Origin: Dichomitus squalens LYAD-421 SS1
Lineage: Eukaryota > Basidiomycota > Agaricomycetes > Polyporales > Polyporaceae
Direction of reading: 5' to 3'
Length of the DNA stretch: 64,000 bases
Assembly: GCF_000275845.1 (NCBI RefSeq)
Contig: NW_006766894.1
Location: 614,103-678,102 of the forward strand
Under the pieces are notes generated by a model. It did not search any database. It was not told where the DNA came from and saw only the letters and a list, made by a program, of their open reading frames with translations. This document shows, piece by piece, positions 50,401 through 63,900 of the stretch (position 1 is its first letter; each line of letters begins with the position of its first letter). Made by a program: the position numbers and the translations under genes.

Positions 50401-51790
50401 GCCATCGCCCAAGCGCGCCTCAACCGTGACCACCGCCCCAAATCGCATGGTGGCATGACGGGCTGGGAAGGGTTCAAGGCGGTAGTAAACGACATCCACG
50501 CATGGTTGCTCATGTTCATGTATGCCAGCTGTGAGTAGCCTATACCATCAGAACAGAATCGCTAAGCACCCGGTGGATTCCATAGTCAACGTCGGCGCCA
50601 CCTCGATCGTGTACTTTTTGCCCACGGTACGTCTCTCTTCGTCGCTGCGTGCGCCGTGCCATCTCCTGCATCGGCTCACGGGCGCATCCCAGCTCATCAA
50701 CGAACTTGGGTTCTCCCCGCTCGCCTCGCAAGGCCTCACCGTCGCCCCCTACGTGGTAGGCTGGCTCATGGTCGTCTTTCAGGCCTGGCACTCGGACAAG
50801 ACGCGCGACCGTGGCTACCACATCATGCTCTCCACCGCCGTGTCGTGCATAGGCTACATCGTCCTCGCCGTGCTCGCGACGAGGGGCAGCGGCTCGAACA
50901 TGATCGGGGGACGCTACTTCGCGCTGTTCCTCGTCGTGGGCGGGAACTACAGTCTATTCCCCTTGGTAATGTGAGCGCCGCTGCTTTCCGTTTCAAGCAC
51001 GACCAGGGGGGCTGGTGACTGACCGATCACGGCATGCGGACAGGAGCTGGGCTGCAAACGTGTTCTCACCGACGTCGAAACGGGGCGTCGGAACGGCGTT
51101 TATCGTCTCGATCTCGAATTGTGTTTCCATGTGGGTCTCGGGCTATTGAGTCTCTAGCTCGGTGGCGCGCTTTGATGACACTTATCCTGGCATGTGGCAG
51201 TGCGTCCCCACAGGTCTACTTCGACGCAAACGACAACTACCAGAAAGGGCACGCCATCTCCGCTGCGTTAGTAGTCTCCTCGCCCCCTTGCCAAGTCCGA
51301 TGATCTTGTTGCATCGGCGCCCGAGACTGACTACATGACCACTTGCGCTTTTGGCTCTTGCATAGATGTCTGTTCCTGACGTTCCTCCCGTCATTCGTGC
51401 TTCGAATGCGCCTTGCACGAATGAACAAGAAGAACGCTGCAAAGCGGCTGGCGATGGCCGCGGAAGGAGCGAGCGTGATGCAGATTGCCGGCCTGGAGAG
51501 GAACGAGGAGATATACGACAACGACGCACGCTACGTCTTCATGATGTGAAGTGCCCCTGCATATGCATGTACTACTTGAAGTATGGATGATGTACCATTA
51601 CATGACATGCGAGGCTGTAGTCTTATGCGAGGTGTACCTGTTGTATCGATCTGTTTCCGCCTCGGTTCTAGCGATATATGAAGCTGTGCAAAACCGATTA
51701 CCGTGTCTCACTCACCTTGCGGTGGATATGAGCAGGTAGAAGGCGAGCCATGTGGACGTATGCAGTGGTGCTCTGCTCGGGTAGGGCAAT
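47440..51790 (+). repeat. Inverted duplication, arm B
   Basis: Opposite-orientation copy of 8080-12680. Homology runs from about 47440 (near the GGAACTGGCGCCT and CATACGGCGAGC matches) through 47815-47895 (AACATGTGTTTCA, GGAACCGAGATAGCCAATCACC), 48365-48530 (GACCACATGACCGGGC, CACAAGCTTACGGCGGC), the whole transporter gene with its introns, and on to about 51790. The copies differ by many substitutions and small indels, more so in the noncoding flanks, so the event is not very recent. Inter-arm distance is about 35 kb. Confidence 0.85.
48640..51549 (+). pseudogene. MFS transporter copy B, broken by in-frame stop
   Basis: Paralogue of the 8337-11255 gene, with the same exon-intron layout. Starts MTLDDQTLPSRPGSIREED and ends DARYVFMM. 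In the exon that reads GGLLAFGIVRI, codon CAG of copy A (Gln) is TAG here (50144-50146), a C-to-T change that cuts the protein after about half its helices. Two other oddities: KIDRRVLTLVV has Arg where copy A has the family's Leu, and the first membrane exon (YIRAYF, near 49085) again lacks an evident in-frame GT donor. Other exons remain open and most splice sites are kept (for example 49768, 50955), so loss seems recent relative to the duplication. A stop read through or removed by alternative splicing cannot be excluded without transcripts. Confidence 0.78.
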
Positions 51791-52438
51791 CGGAAGCAAG
51801 GTAAAGCCACTGGAGCATGGGGTTTTTCCCATTAGCCCGCTAAGCAAGTTCGTCCTAGTGTTTCAGCGGCCCGGGACCATTGCGTGCATGTAGTCATCGT
51901 ACTGGTATCGCGGTAGGCTTGGAACCGATAGAACTCGATCGCATCTCAATAATGTTCCTTGGAAGCATAGCCACGTCAAGTCTGTAAGACCACTTATGTT
52001 CGGCTACCCTATGCAATCCGGATACATACAACATCGCACTGATATGAGTACGGCCCAAAGTTATACAACGAGCGAAGAATACATACGTAGATTTCCTCGA
52101 TTCATCATATACGAGTCGTCATCGTCACCACCAAACTTGCTCGTCGGGTCGTCGGTAGAGACTACAACGAGGTCCTCCTGAATTGCCAGTGATATGAGCT
52201 TTATACGAATCATCACATTTGTTCAATTCTTTTGAACGTAGTCCTTGATATTTTCTCGCAATGTGATTGGTTGGGACATCATAGCAAGACTACAGAATGA
52301 CCCTAAACAAGATGCTTTGTCTGAGGGCATAGATGTCAACGAGGATCGCTGCACGAGCGTTAGTAGGATAGTCGTGTACACCTTTAGAATGGGACACACC
52401 CGTCGGCACGCTGTCCACCAACAGGCGATCCACCATGG
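51791..52438. other. Intergenic, no gene recognised
   Basis: 650 bases between arm B and the 3' end of the monocarboxylate-type transporter. No open frame with motif or repeat recognised. Confidence 0.45.
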
Positions 52439-54213
52439 TTAGGACTTCTTTCCGAACGGACTTCGCTCAGATATCCACCGCAATCGTGGAGAACCGACAA
52501 GCCCCGCCATAGTAAGCGTAATCGTCCCGGCACCAATGAGCACCCCCGAGAAGATGATAAGATTGGTGAAGTGGCTTTCATCAGTCACCTTCAGTAGCGC
52601 GCCGCCGGTCGGCGTGCCTACTAGGGTGGCCACAGCGACCACCATGTACACGGAGCCTGACCGACATATAGTAAGGCTTTTGGTAGCACAACAGACACTG
52701 ACGCTCACCCAACCGTGCCCCGTATACTTCGCGTGGAGTTATAGAGGCGATGTATGTTGGCAGCAGCGATACGAACGCACCTGTTTGCGAGTGGGTAAGG
52801 GGGACGAAATAATGCAGGACAATCCATCATACCAGAGAAGAGTCCGTATAACGCCGAGAATGCAATGATAGACGCAGCATTGCGTGACGGAAGCCACAAA
52901 CCCAACACCAGAATCGTGCAGATCGATGCTGCAGGGACAAAGACGTGGAGACTGTCTAGAGCGATCAGCACATATCTCTCCGCTTGAGCGACATCGAAAT
53001 CGACCTACGTTCCATAGCGGTCCGCTATGAATCCCGGAAGAACCCGAGAGGGAACAGTCATGGCATTCATGATGGCTAGCAAATAGTTCGCGATGCCAGG
53101 TCGGACACCTCGAAAGTTGCCGTAAATTTGGATGTAGAAGTACGGGATGAAGAACGAGTAGAATAGACTTTGGTGTTCCCCCATCAGATATACAGTGTGA
53201 CTGCTCTGATGTCAATCAGACACTCACAGGAAACCGGCGATCGTCGCCAATGCATATCGCGGATCCTTCCATCCTCCAAGGTCGACAGCGGTCCGCAAGG
53301 ATATACGGCCCGACAACGGCAGCCGTGTACGGATTGTAAGGCAAGAGACGGTGAGGCATCCCAAGATGATGAACGCAATAATCCGGACAGCCCACCCGAA
53401 GCCAACAGCCGGGATCAATTTTTCGAGGATTACTGGGAAGATGACACCGCCGCTCGCGCTGCCTCCTGTTGTGAGGCCAATAGCCAGTGCACGTCTGCGT
53501 CGGAACCAGTGTCCGAGAACCGCGATGGCAGGGTTGAACCTGTACCGAGAAACCCTTCTAGTTGGAGCTGACACGGTCCAGGGCGAAACAAACCTACAAC
53601 ATTGCCAGACCGATACCAAACAGGACACCTTGAGAAAGGATGACCTGATAAGCCTGATCTTTTTGTGCCAGGGACACCATCATCAACGAAAACACCGAAA
53701 TGAGAGTGCCTGCTGGTATGAGTACCTGAGAACCCAATGAGATCAAGATTTCAATTGGTATGAGGGAGCGGGCACGGACCGAGGTTCCATAGGCATCGAA
53801 AATTCTCCCTGTAATCGTTCCAAGAAAGTACAGGAAGAATATCTGAAGCGACCCGATGAGGGATATGATTGAAGACGAGGATGACGGTAACAGCGTCGTC
53901 TCATAGTAGTTTTGGAAGGTCCCCTGCATGTCGGAAAAGCGGTAAGTCTATCAGGTCATACCAACACAGCATGAGATAGGGAATCGACAAGGGCACTGAC
54001 ATATGTATTGATCATCCCTGCGGACGCGAACAAGGCGAGCGAAGATCCCAATACTACGGTCCATGCCTCCCTCCCCCCATCAGGAACGTACTCAAGCTCC
54101 GGCTCCGCAGAGGGTTCAGGCAATGGATCTTCAGCTACGGCTCGTCCCACAACCGTGAGCTGCTCCTCGGCCTTCTCCAGATCTCGCTTATCTACGACCG
54201 TTACGTGATTCAT
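52439..54213 (-). CDS. MFS monocarboxylate transporter-like protein (MCH family)
   Basis: Member of the monocarboxylate porter-like MFS group of fungi (Mch/Esbp6), about 480 residues. Landmarks: YVPDGGREAWTVVLGSSLAL (the PDGG signature before helix 1), GTFQNYYETTLL, LIGSLQIFFLYFLG, FNPAIAVLGHWFRRRRALAI with the RRRALA loop, GLTTGGSASGGVIFPVILEK, FFIPYFYIQIY, MTVPSRVLPGFIADRYGTYV (two exons), LYGLFSGAFVSLLPTYIASI (joined over an intron near 52780-52835), GSVYMVVAVATLVGTPTGGA. Ends ISERSPFGKKS. I chose the ATG at 54213 (MNHVTVVDKRD); the same frame continues open to 54375, so a longer N-terminus is possible. Fungal members often do not carry monocarboxylates, so the substrate is unknown. All joins keep frame. 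Confidence 0.85.
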
Positions 54214-54916
54214 ACCGACCAGCTCAAGAGTGACAGTTTTTGTCGCGGATCCTGGGGTCGGGGAACGGGAACAGGTCCGCGTCACTTCAATGGAGGCGGA
54301 AAAGTCACAGTCCGGTTGATGAGGAGCGTTTATATCACGAATGCACGTTGGGGATCCCGCTTGCGCGGCCCACAACCCGCATCTCTCTATTACTCACCAG
54401 GCGAATGGACCGGATGTGACTCACCGGAAACGTCTTTACCCTGCCGCGCCTCTCAATGCTGACTCATTTCGGGCGCTCGTAAGACAACTGCATTTTTTGA
54501 CATGATGGCGACATACCCATTACCGACAACGAGGCCTGTCCAACTGAACTTCTGCAGCGTAGCAGTTCACCTACTAGGTGTCCTTAGATTCGATCGAAAG
54601 CGCGACTGTCGGGCTATCAGGTAGGACGAGACCAGCGGATTACTTCTTTGCTGCTGTTTATCCAGGTTCAGGAGACGCGCAACGTCATATGGACGTTCTC
54701 AGTGCGAATGCTGGGGAGATCAAGACCCAGAAAGCGTTGAAATCGCTCACGATGAAGAAGGATGTCTGGCGTCCTTCATCAGCCATTCAAAAGAAATTTC
54801 TCAAGCGACGATTACAGCCACGGGCGTCGCACCCAGCTGGGTGCGTGATCAAGGCGAGGAAAGAAGCTGTGCCATGATCCTAGCCGATAGGCGCCCCAAC
54901 GCAAGCGTGCGTCGTG
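54214..54916. other. Intergenic, no gene recognised
   Basis: 700 bases between the transporter start and the end of the cyclin gene. Holds the transporter promoter and a possible N-terminal extension of it (to 54375). The plus-strand frame 54578-54877 has no motif. Confidence 0.45.
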
Positions 54917-57303
54917 CTATCTCCATTCAGCCAATCCTAGCCACTCATGGCATGCAAGCAGCTCCTGCTATTCGCAAGTCAGCTCAGAAGGTGACACAGA
55001 ACGCATCACACGTTAACACCACTTACGTCCGAAATCTGCAGCACCTCTTGGATATCCAACCTCACGCCGCGCGAGCACTTCTTCGCAGCCTTCCTGAGCG
55101 AGGCGGTATCCCGCTTTGACAGTGACTTTCCGCGTCCGTTCATGCCGGTCGCCTTATAGCGCTTGACGAGTACCTCGAGCACGCCTTGCGTCACGGTTGC
55201 CGCGGTGAGAAGCGATATCGGGAAGCGAAGCAGGTCCTGCTCTGTGCCCACCGCAAACGCGTCGTCAGTCCTCCGACGTTCTATGCGGGGCTGAAGAAGC
55301 CCGCAGACGAGAGAGACACGGCAAAACGGAAAGCGCACGCACGCTGCAAGGCGTCGCACAAGACGTCCCACGCCTTGTCCTGCACGCCATCCCAGCCCCC
55401 GTCGAATCCGACTAGACTACGAAGCGTCGGGAGCGCCTCCCACAGCTCTGCCATGAACGCGCCAGGGGTCACGCTTCCGACGCGGAACGCGAGCGCCTCG
55501 AGGACGTCGCGTTGCGCGTTTTCAAGGTTCGCGAACTCCATCCGGTGGGGTGCGAGGTCGAGGAACTCCTGCGCATAGATTACGTCCAACGGAAACAACA
55601 CGTCGCGGTGAAACTAGGGCGCGCAGGAGTCTCCGTCAACTGGAAAGGGGGCAGAGCTGCATTGAGACTCACCTTCACGCTCAGCGCCAGGCAGGCGACG
55701 GCAAGGTCCCATGTGACGGCTTCCAGCGCCTCATCGTCGTCTTCCTCTCCTTTATCAGGGGCGCCGACGACATGGAAGTAGCGCATGAAGATATGCGCTG
55801 CATGGAAGTGCGTCTCATCTGAGCTAGATAGGAGATCGTATAAGTCCCCCGGAGCGTACGACGTGTCGTGGTCCTCCTCAGGAGGCATGACCTGAACGCA
55901 TACAATCAGCTCGATTTGCGTCTCGCATGGGCGATGTTTGTCCTTGCCTCGAGAAACCATTCCATCACTTCCCCCAGCATCCGTGAGTCGATGTTGAGCT
56001 CCGTAAGGGAGCGCGATATCAGAGCGCGATTGATGGGGCGGGGCGATTCGATGTCGGGTGTACGCAAGACGTTGTAGATCTCTTCTGTCTCAGTTTCGTA
56101 TTCATCGCTGGCTGATACGGAGGGCTCGGCCCAGAACCGCTCCTCTTCATCCTCGATGCTCTTTACTGGGTGCTGCGCAGCAGGTATCAAGCCATCAGCA
56201 GCTCTCTGCTCCCACTCCCGCTCGAGCAACGCAACGATGCGCCGCTCAGCCGCTTCCTCCTGAGAAAGTGGGGCACGGGGGATCAGTTGGAAGGAAGGTG
56301 GCGTGATGATCGGTAAGTCCGCTAGGGTCGGAGAAAGAGCGCCTCTACATGACGATGGGTCATTTGAGGTAGGGGTAGTCGGTACTGTTGGCGCATATCC
56401 TCCCAAGGGCGATGCAGTAGAGCCAACAATGATAGGGAAATTCTCCGGGCAGAAAGCCTTCGCAAGTTCCGAATAGTCGGACACGGGTACAGGACTGCGC
56501 TCGGTGACCTGCGCAGAAGACTGAGCGCGCTGCGTAGGAGAACCATGTGGAAGCCAAGCACCCACTTCGTTCAGGACGACTTCTTCCTGCGCAGGAGTAC
56601 TGGACAGCTTGGAACGCAGCGATTCTGCCCTGCGGAGACTGCCAGGACCCTTGGCATAGCGTAGCTTGAATGCTCCGGACAAACCTGCGATAGGTGGCTG
56701 GGTTGTGCGCTTCCTAGGATAGTCTTTTCCTGGTTGTCGGGACCGGTCACCGCACAGTTTCTGCTTCTTGTTTGTTGCCAGAGAGCCAGAGTTATCGTCT
56801 AGATCATTGTCGCCAGCGCGAGACCTGAATGGGCCTGGCTGCAGGCGCTTTTGGGGGACCGAGGACTGGGTATATGCGCCAGTTGTCGCCAGAGAATTAC
56901 CGATATTGTTATCAAGAGTCGTGGAGCCACTCCCTGGCGGTCCGATTGGCTCCGTACAGGTTCGAGACCAAAAAGAAAAGAGAGTTGTGCGATCGGCAGC
57001 TGAGCGATCCAGAGTGTGAGAAGAAGACGATGACCCCGCACCAGCATAAGAGACCCCGGGCTCCTGTATAGCCGCAAGCAAAAGTCGATCAAGAGACTGC
57101 ACGAAGGAAGAACCAGAGCATCCACGAGAAAACGTGCGATCTTGACTAGCAGCCTTGTCATCCGAGCAATCGCCCCAACATGCAGTCGTGGATCCAAACC
57201 GTTGACCTATGACCTCTGGAGGTGTCCCAGCTATAGGAGACGAGGACGGTGGTGCGGTCGCCGCAGCCTCGTCGAGCATGACCTCCTGGGAAGAGCTGCT
57301 CAT
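54917..57303 (-). CDS. Cyclin-like protein with long disordered N-terminus
   Basis: About 720 residues. The first exon (55906-57303 region) is Ser/Pro/Gln-rich and disordered, with basic clusters such as NKKQKL and RKRTTQPP that may act in nuclear import. The second half carries a cyclin-box-like fold: PINRALISRSLTELNIDSRM, ETHFHAAHIFMRYFHVVG, WDLAVACLALSVKFHRDVLF, YAQEFLDLAPHRMEFANLEN, AQRDVLEALAFRVGSVTPGA and FMAELWEALPTLRSLV. Later exons read LRFPISLLTAATVTQGVLEV and a Lys-rich tail; the last exon ends CHEWLGLAEWR with TAG at 54917-54919. The pattern of box helices and second-box residues fits cyclins, but I cannot place it in a named class or name a kinase partner. Divergent from the ABCC gene. 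Confidence 0.75.
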
Positions 57304-57999
57304 ATGCGAATAGTTCGGCAGAGTAAGTTCGGGATGAGGCGCTTGGATAACACCTGGTCCGTGTCACCAGCGGATAACCTCTTAAACGCCCGTCTCATGG
57401 TATCGGCTGCGGCCGCGTACTTCAAGTACTCGCGTGGGAAACACAACTGCTTGTACTCGGACACTCCCCGCCGAGCACACAAGGTGAAGCTTACACCATC
57501 TCCCTGGGCAGTACTTAGTCCGAATCGTCTTCATGACTCATACCAGGCTGACGAGTCCAGGGAACGCTTGTGCGGTCGCAGCTAGTTGCCCACTGGTTGC
57601 CGGCTATCTCTTTTCTGAGTTCTGTCACACACTAACCTTCCCACTCGGTCTAGGTGACCCGCGACACAATTCATAGCGCGACGCTCGTGCCTCCACGAAC
57701 AGGTGGCTCGGTGCCGAACGATGCTGAACGTTGTGGTCCAGAGGGTCATTTGGCAAGATAAACTTCGATCGCCGATTGTCGACTGATGGTCGCATGAGGG
57801 CACCGCTTCTGCTCCGCGAACGTCGTGCGCTGCGGTGATAACAGGTTTCTGCAAGAGCAGTACGTACGCGCCGTTGATTACCTGAGGTACGCGAATGCTG
57901 CGACGCGTCACCGCCTGAGTTCTCTATATATTGGAACTGGAGGTCGTGTCGACGCGTCAATCCCTCTTCCGATTTACCGTTCCTCGGGTTCACAACACT
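57304..57999. other. Divergent promoter region
   Basis: 700 bases between the start codons of the cyclin-like gene and the ABCC gene. No gene recognised. The ABCC 5' end is uncertain, so part of this stretch could be coding or leader. Confidence 0.45.
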
Positions 58000-60900
58000 A
58001 TGCTTCCCAGGTTTGTTCCTTTCGCTGCATGGAGACTTGTCATCGACCGAGTTACTCTTCCAGCTGTGTAACGGAAGACAATCGCCTCGTCCCCCTGTAT
58101 GGCGTCGCGCTGTCCCTATTGCACCTTGCTCTGCACGCTATACGTGTTCCCAAGCCTCGTGATGCGCCCAAGGGCGCGTCCCCGCTTTTAGCATCCGAAG
58201 AAAGCAGCACGCGGCATAATGCCCTTCAACGTCTCATACAACGAGCAGGAGGTCCGACCATACTTGTGCCGAAACTGACGCGTCTTCTTTGCTCCCTGAT
58301 CCTCGTTGCCCTATCCCTCGTGACCGTCGTCCGCCAACACCATGTTTCGGGCGTAGACATTTCCTGGATCCACTGTGTCGAACCTGCAGTATACGTGCGT
58401 TGGTTAATGTGCGGTGCATGCAATTGTGGCTGAAGCTCTAATGACAGGTTTACTCCTTGATTCTCTCCGCGGCGTACGTCATGACGCGTAACTCCCGGTT
58501 GCTCTCGTTCCACTTGTCTTGGGTCCTGCTGTTCACCCTCGGAGTCTACGTGTTTCGCGACGTCGTTCCCCTGTTCGTAAAGTACCGGAGTCCCGCTGAC
58601 AGCCCGGATGGCATAATTCTCTGGGTAAAATTATTAGTGCTCTTCGAAGCGGCAGTAGCAATTCCTCTTGTCGCGCCTCGTGTCTACGAACCGCACGATC
58701 CCGATGTAAGCACTATGAATAGATAACTTGGGACGTGGTCACTGATACAATCCTCACAGGAGCCTATGGAACACCCCAACAAGAACCAAACCGCATCTGT
58801 ATTGTCCTCGATTCTCTTCAACTGGATAAATGAGACGATATCGAAGGCATCTCGCGTCTCCCATTTCCCCTTGGACGATCTGCCAGTGCTCGCCGACACG
58901 TATACTACTACGAACCTCATCAAGGAGAGCTTTCCGGTATGAATTCAGTTTATGGCTCGTCGGCAAACCGACTCATCCTTATTGGTGATGCAGCACGTCG
59001 ACCCATTCCAACTCGGCAAGGATGAACACTTGTTCTGGGGGCTTCTACGAGTGTATCGTAAGTTCGCATTATGCGTCTACATCTGTTTCCCTTCGTTACA
59101 GTGCTAACACTGGACGTGCTCAGGTCGCAAGTACTTGATCTACTCAGCACTGGTCTTCATATCCGTAAGTGCCATGTACCGTCATCCTTCCGAATCACTG
59201 GTTGACAGTACGTAGTCGATACTGGCCCTGTCACGCCCGATTGCCGTGAAAGGCCTCCTTGCGTAAGTCACAAACCCCCTCCTTATCCCCAGGAGCGAGT
59301 CTGAAGAACACTACAGGTCGATCGAGGTGGGCGGACAGAAATCAGACGTGTACCCCTGGGCATGGATTGTCCTCCTGTTCGTCGGTCCAACGCTAGTGAC
59401 CCTCCAAGAGGAATGGGCACAGTGGATGATGGTAAGCCCACATATCGCTCATCCTCCCTCTCCCGCATCTCCGGCATTGCATCTGACGTTCTGAACAGAA
59501 TCGGCTAAACATCCGCAACGATGCAATCGTTACGGAACTACTCTTCGAGCACGCGCTGCGCATTCGCGTCAAGTCCGAAACGTCGCGGAGTGCCGACGAG
59601 CCCCAGGAAGGGGGCAATGCGGGCAACGCGTCGGAAAAGCAGGGCAACCTCGTGGGACGCCTCAACAACCTCGTCGCAAGTGACTTGGAGAATGTCCGCC
59701 AAGGGAACAAGATGTGGCTGCAGCTCTGTGAGGCAGTCCTCGGGCGTCCCAATTCGGTCGTAAACTGATGTCGCGGGTGTTCAGTTGTGAAGGTACCTAT
59801 TTTGATTGTGGCGAACATTTCGTTCGTGTATGGAGTCCTGGGATACAGGTGCGCGCTGTTTGTCCAAATATGTTCCCTCGTACCAACAAGCATATTGCAG
59901 TGCTCTCATCGGGCTGGCCTCCATCATTGCACTACTCCCCGTGCCGGGATACCTGAGCAAACGGATCCAGAGATACCAAATAGAAAAAATGAACAAGGTA
60001 CTTGAAAACGCGCTGATTCACACCATCGACTGACAGGTCCGTACGCTAGACCGATTCCCGAGTGCAACTGATCAGCGAGAGTAAGTCCTCGACTATCCGA
60101 CACGAGTAGATACGGATAACAATGTTGCATTCTAGTCCTCAACGTCATCCGGATGATCAAGCTTTTCGGCTGGGAACCCCGCGTAGCAGGACAAGTCAAA
60201 GCGCGCAGAGAGGCTGAGCTCAAGCTGCTCCGCAAGAGCAGGTTCGTTGAGCTTGTGAATAACTGCAGCAAGTGAGTCTCACATCGCCAAGATACATTGT
60301 ATGAGACAATTCTAACCTGCCCCCAGTTTCAGCATCCCATTGTTCACAATGGCGATCACGTTTGGAGCATATGTGAATACAAACCGCATGCTTAAGGAAC
60401 ACGTTTAGCTGAATTATGACCTCGTGCAGACGACGTTTCAGCATGGGGTGTTGACGGCACCCCGGCTTTTCTCGTCCTACACCGGTGAGCACGATAGTAG
60501 TGACCTAGGCATCCAACGTCTGACCACCTCCCAATAGCGTTCATGACGATCCAGCAACAATTACACTTGATCTTCTTCGCAATACCTGTCGTGACACAAG
60601 GTATGTAGCGAATGATTATGTCTCACGTGACCTCACTGTTGAGCACTTTCATGGTTAGCCAAAGTCTCATTGGACCGTCTCAATGCGTTCCTTCATGACG
60701 TATGTTCTCGCTCATGATTCCTGTACACATCCCTCTGAAGGTTGCGTCCTCGATCCAGACTGAGCTCCTCGATCAATACGAGGAGATCAAGCATGGAACG
60801 GTCCACAGAGAGCAAATTCGCCACCTTCGTGAACCCGACATTATTGGTATCAAGCAGACGGCGTTCAAGTGGGCCAGCGACAGAAAGGCTCAGACTACTG

Positions 60901-63900
60901 TTACACCTTCCGGAACGAGGCAGCGCGAATTCGTGCTGAACATTGACGAGGAACTGCTCTTCAAGCGGGGGCAGATCAACCTAGTGGTTGGACCGACTGG
61001 ATCGGGGAAGACGTCGCTGCTGATGGCACTTTTGGGTAAGTCCCAATCAGGTATTACCAGCTAACCGCGAACCGATACATGACATCGAGTGTAGGCGAGA
61101 TGCATGCGATCCCTGCTGGACCTGAGTCTTTCGTCGCACTTCCGCGAGCGGGCGGTGTCGCATATGCTGCACAGGAGTCTTGGATACAGAGCGAGACGAT
61201 CAGAGTGAGCATCATCTGCTATGGTATCGTATGATTGTGCGCCGACTTTTCTTGCACTTGCAGGAGAATATCCTTTTCGGGGCACCTTACGATGAGAAAC
61301 GGTACAACAAGGTCATCAAACAATGTGCTCTCGAGCGTGACCTTACTCTCTTCGATGCCGGTGACAAGACGGAGGTGGGCGAAAAGGGCATTGCACTCAG
61401 GTGCGTACTTGTGGAAGTGATGGAGGAGGCGAAGCTGACACAATTCCACTCGGTTATCAGCGGTGGACAGAAGGTATCGTTGGGCACTTGAGACTGGTAG
61501 CAGGTAGCTAAAATCCCGTTGAAGGCTCGCATTACGCTGGCTCGTGCCGTATACTCGTCGGCAGAGATACTTATCCTTGACGACGTGCGTTTCTCGCACT
61601 GTTCTCAGATCCTGAGTGTGAATTCTCACACGCTTTATGTAGGTCCTTGCTGCTCTTGATGTCCACACCAGTCGCTGGATCGTGGACAAGTGTTTCAAGG
61701 GCGATCTGATCCGTGGACGTACCGTCATTCTAGTCGTAAGTCATTACCATCATCATCCAGGTCGCCGTCCGACGGCCGCCCACGCAGAGTCACAACGTTG
61801 CCCTTATACGTCCTATTGCGAACTTTCTCGTTGCACTTGGGAGCGATGGTCGGGTCGTCAGCCAGGGGTCTCTCGATGAGGCTCTTCAAAAGGACCGCGA
61901 ATTGCTTGAAGAGCTCAAGACAGAGGAAGCCCTTCATCAGGCGGATACGGAATTGGAGAGACCCAATATCGATGGCCATGATACTAGTGACGGAAAGCTT
62001 GTGATTGCCGAAGAGATCAGTGAAGGGCGCGTCGGGTGGAACGCTTGTGAGTCTCACTAGGTCACGAACTCGGTCTCGACTGACATGTCTCAGTCCTGCT
62101 GTACACGCGGAATACTTCAACTCACAACTGGCCGTACTGGACTTTCTACATCGCCACTCTCTGCATGACACATGCTCTGATCAACGGCGAGGTATGTCAT
62201 TTGGGCCTTTATGAAGCAGAATAAGCTGTTGAGAATGTGCGGAATAGTCGTACTTCCTAGGATACTGGGCAGCTCAGTACGAAGATCACGATCCATCTGA
62301 GGTGCCCGTCCCTTTGTGAGTCCTCAGCTGCGAATATTGTTTATTGTATTCTGAATGGCGGGACAGCTACATGTCAATATACTTCGGTATTATCACAGCT
62401 ATTCTCTTCATCTACGCTGTCTGTTGGTCAACATACGTGTATGGCTCCATCCGCGCCTCGAGGAATATTCACAGCGACCTCGTAGCCACGATCCTGGGCA
62501 CTACTCTTAGATGGCTTGACATGACGCCTACATCGCGTATTGTAGCTCGTTGCACCGCCGACATCCAAGCAGGCAAGTCCAAGTTCCCTCACTGTCTTCT
62601 GACACGGTTCCTTACTTGTGTTTATAGTCGACACAAACATCCCTTCCACGCTGCATTACGTTCTCGAAGGAACCGTGTTCATGCTTTCGCGGATAGCCGC
62701 CGTCATGCTCATCACGCCCATGTTCATTCTCCCCGCCTTTGTCGTCTCTGTCATCGCAGGTTGGGTCAGTCAGATCTACATGCGCGCTCAGCTCTCGGTT
62801 AAACGTGAGATGAGCAATGCGCGTGCGCCCGTCCTAGCTCACTTCGGATCTGCTATCGCGGGTATCAGTAAGTCCTCCATCACTCCCTCGCCAAGGAACT
62901 AAGCTGAGTCTATACGGACAGTCTCAGTCCGTGCGTATGGTGCGCAGGAGACCTTCAAGTCAGAATCTTGCTTGCGTATGGATAGGTATAACCGCGCTGG
63001 CTTCGTTCAAGATGCGCTCTCTCGGTACGAGATATGTGCAGCATGTTGCGGTTGACATTCGCGCTAAGTCCATGACAGCTGGATCAACATCCGACTGGAC
63101 GTTTTAGGCAACTCTCTATCAACGGTACTTGCCGCATACTTGGTTTATGTTGCACATATAAGCTCGTCTGGGGCTGGCTTCGCTATGTCAATGGCAGGTA
63201 TGTAGTGCCTATCCCTCAGCGTGACTCACAGATGGGTTACTGAAGGCTAACCTCTCGTAAAGTTGGTTTCAGCGGCTTCATCCTTGCGTGGCTGAGGACG
63301 CTCAACGACTTCCAGGTCATGGGTACGCCACTCGATGCCTCTGTTATCGACGCTATGAGCTTACGATTAACGGCGGCTCTTCGTTTAGGTAACAGCTTGG
63401 AGCGGATCCAACAATACATGACCATCGAGCAGGAACCAAAGTCGTCTATAACAGGAGTACCGCCTGCGTACTGGCCTGCGAGTGGGGATTTACGTGTCGA
63501 AAAACTATCAGCGCGGTACTCACCGGTAAGAGCCTTCGAACTATATCTAGCAGAGCTACAGATGCCAACTTCGACAACAGGATGGACCACGGGTGCTCCA
63601 CGAATTGTCATTCGAGGTCAAATCCGGAGAACGTATTGGTATTGGTATGCATTGCTCTCCTAGAACACCTTCACCATGCTGAAATGACACGAAAAGTTGG
63701 TCGTACGGGTAGTGGGAAGGTATGTCTATGAATATCCGAGACCGCACATATGCTGATATCTAGGTTCAGAGTTCCCTCACGCTTTCTTTGCTACGGTGCA
63801 TACCGACGGAGGGAGCTGTCTACTACGATGGCCGCCCGACTGACACTCTCAATTTGGAGGCTCTCCGCTCCCACATCACCATCATTCCCCAGATGGTATG

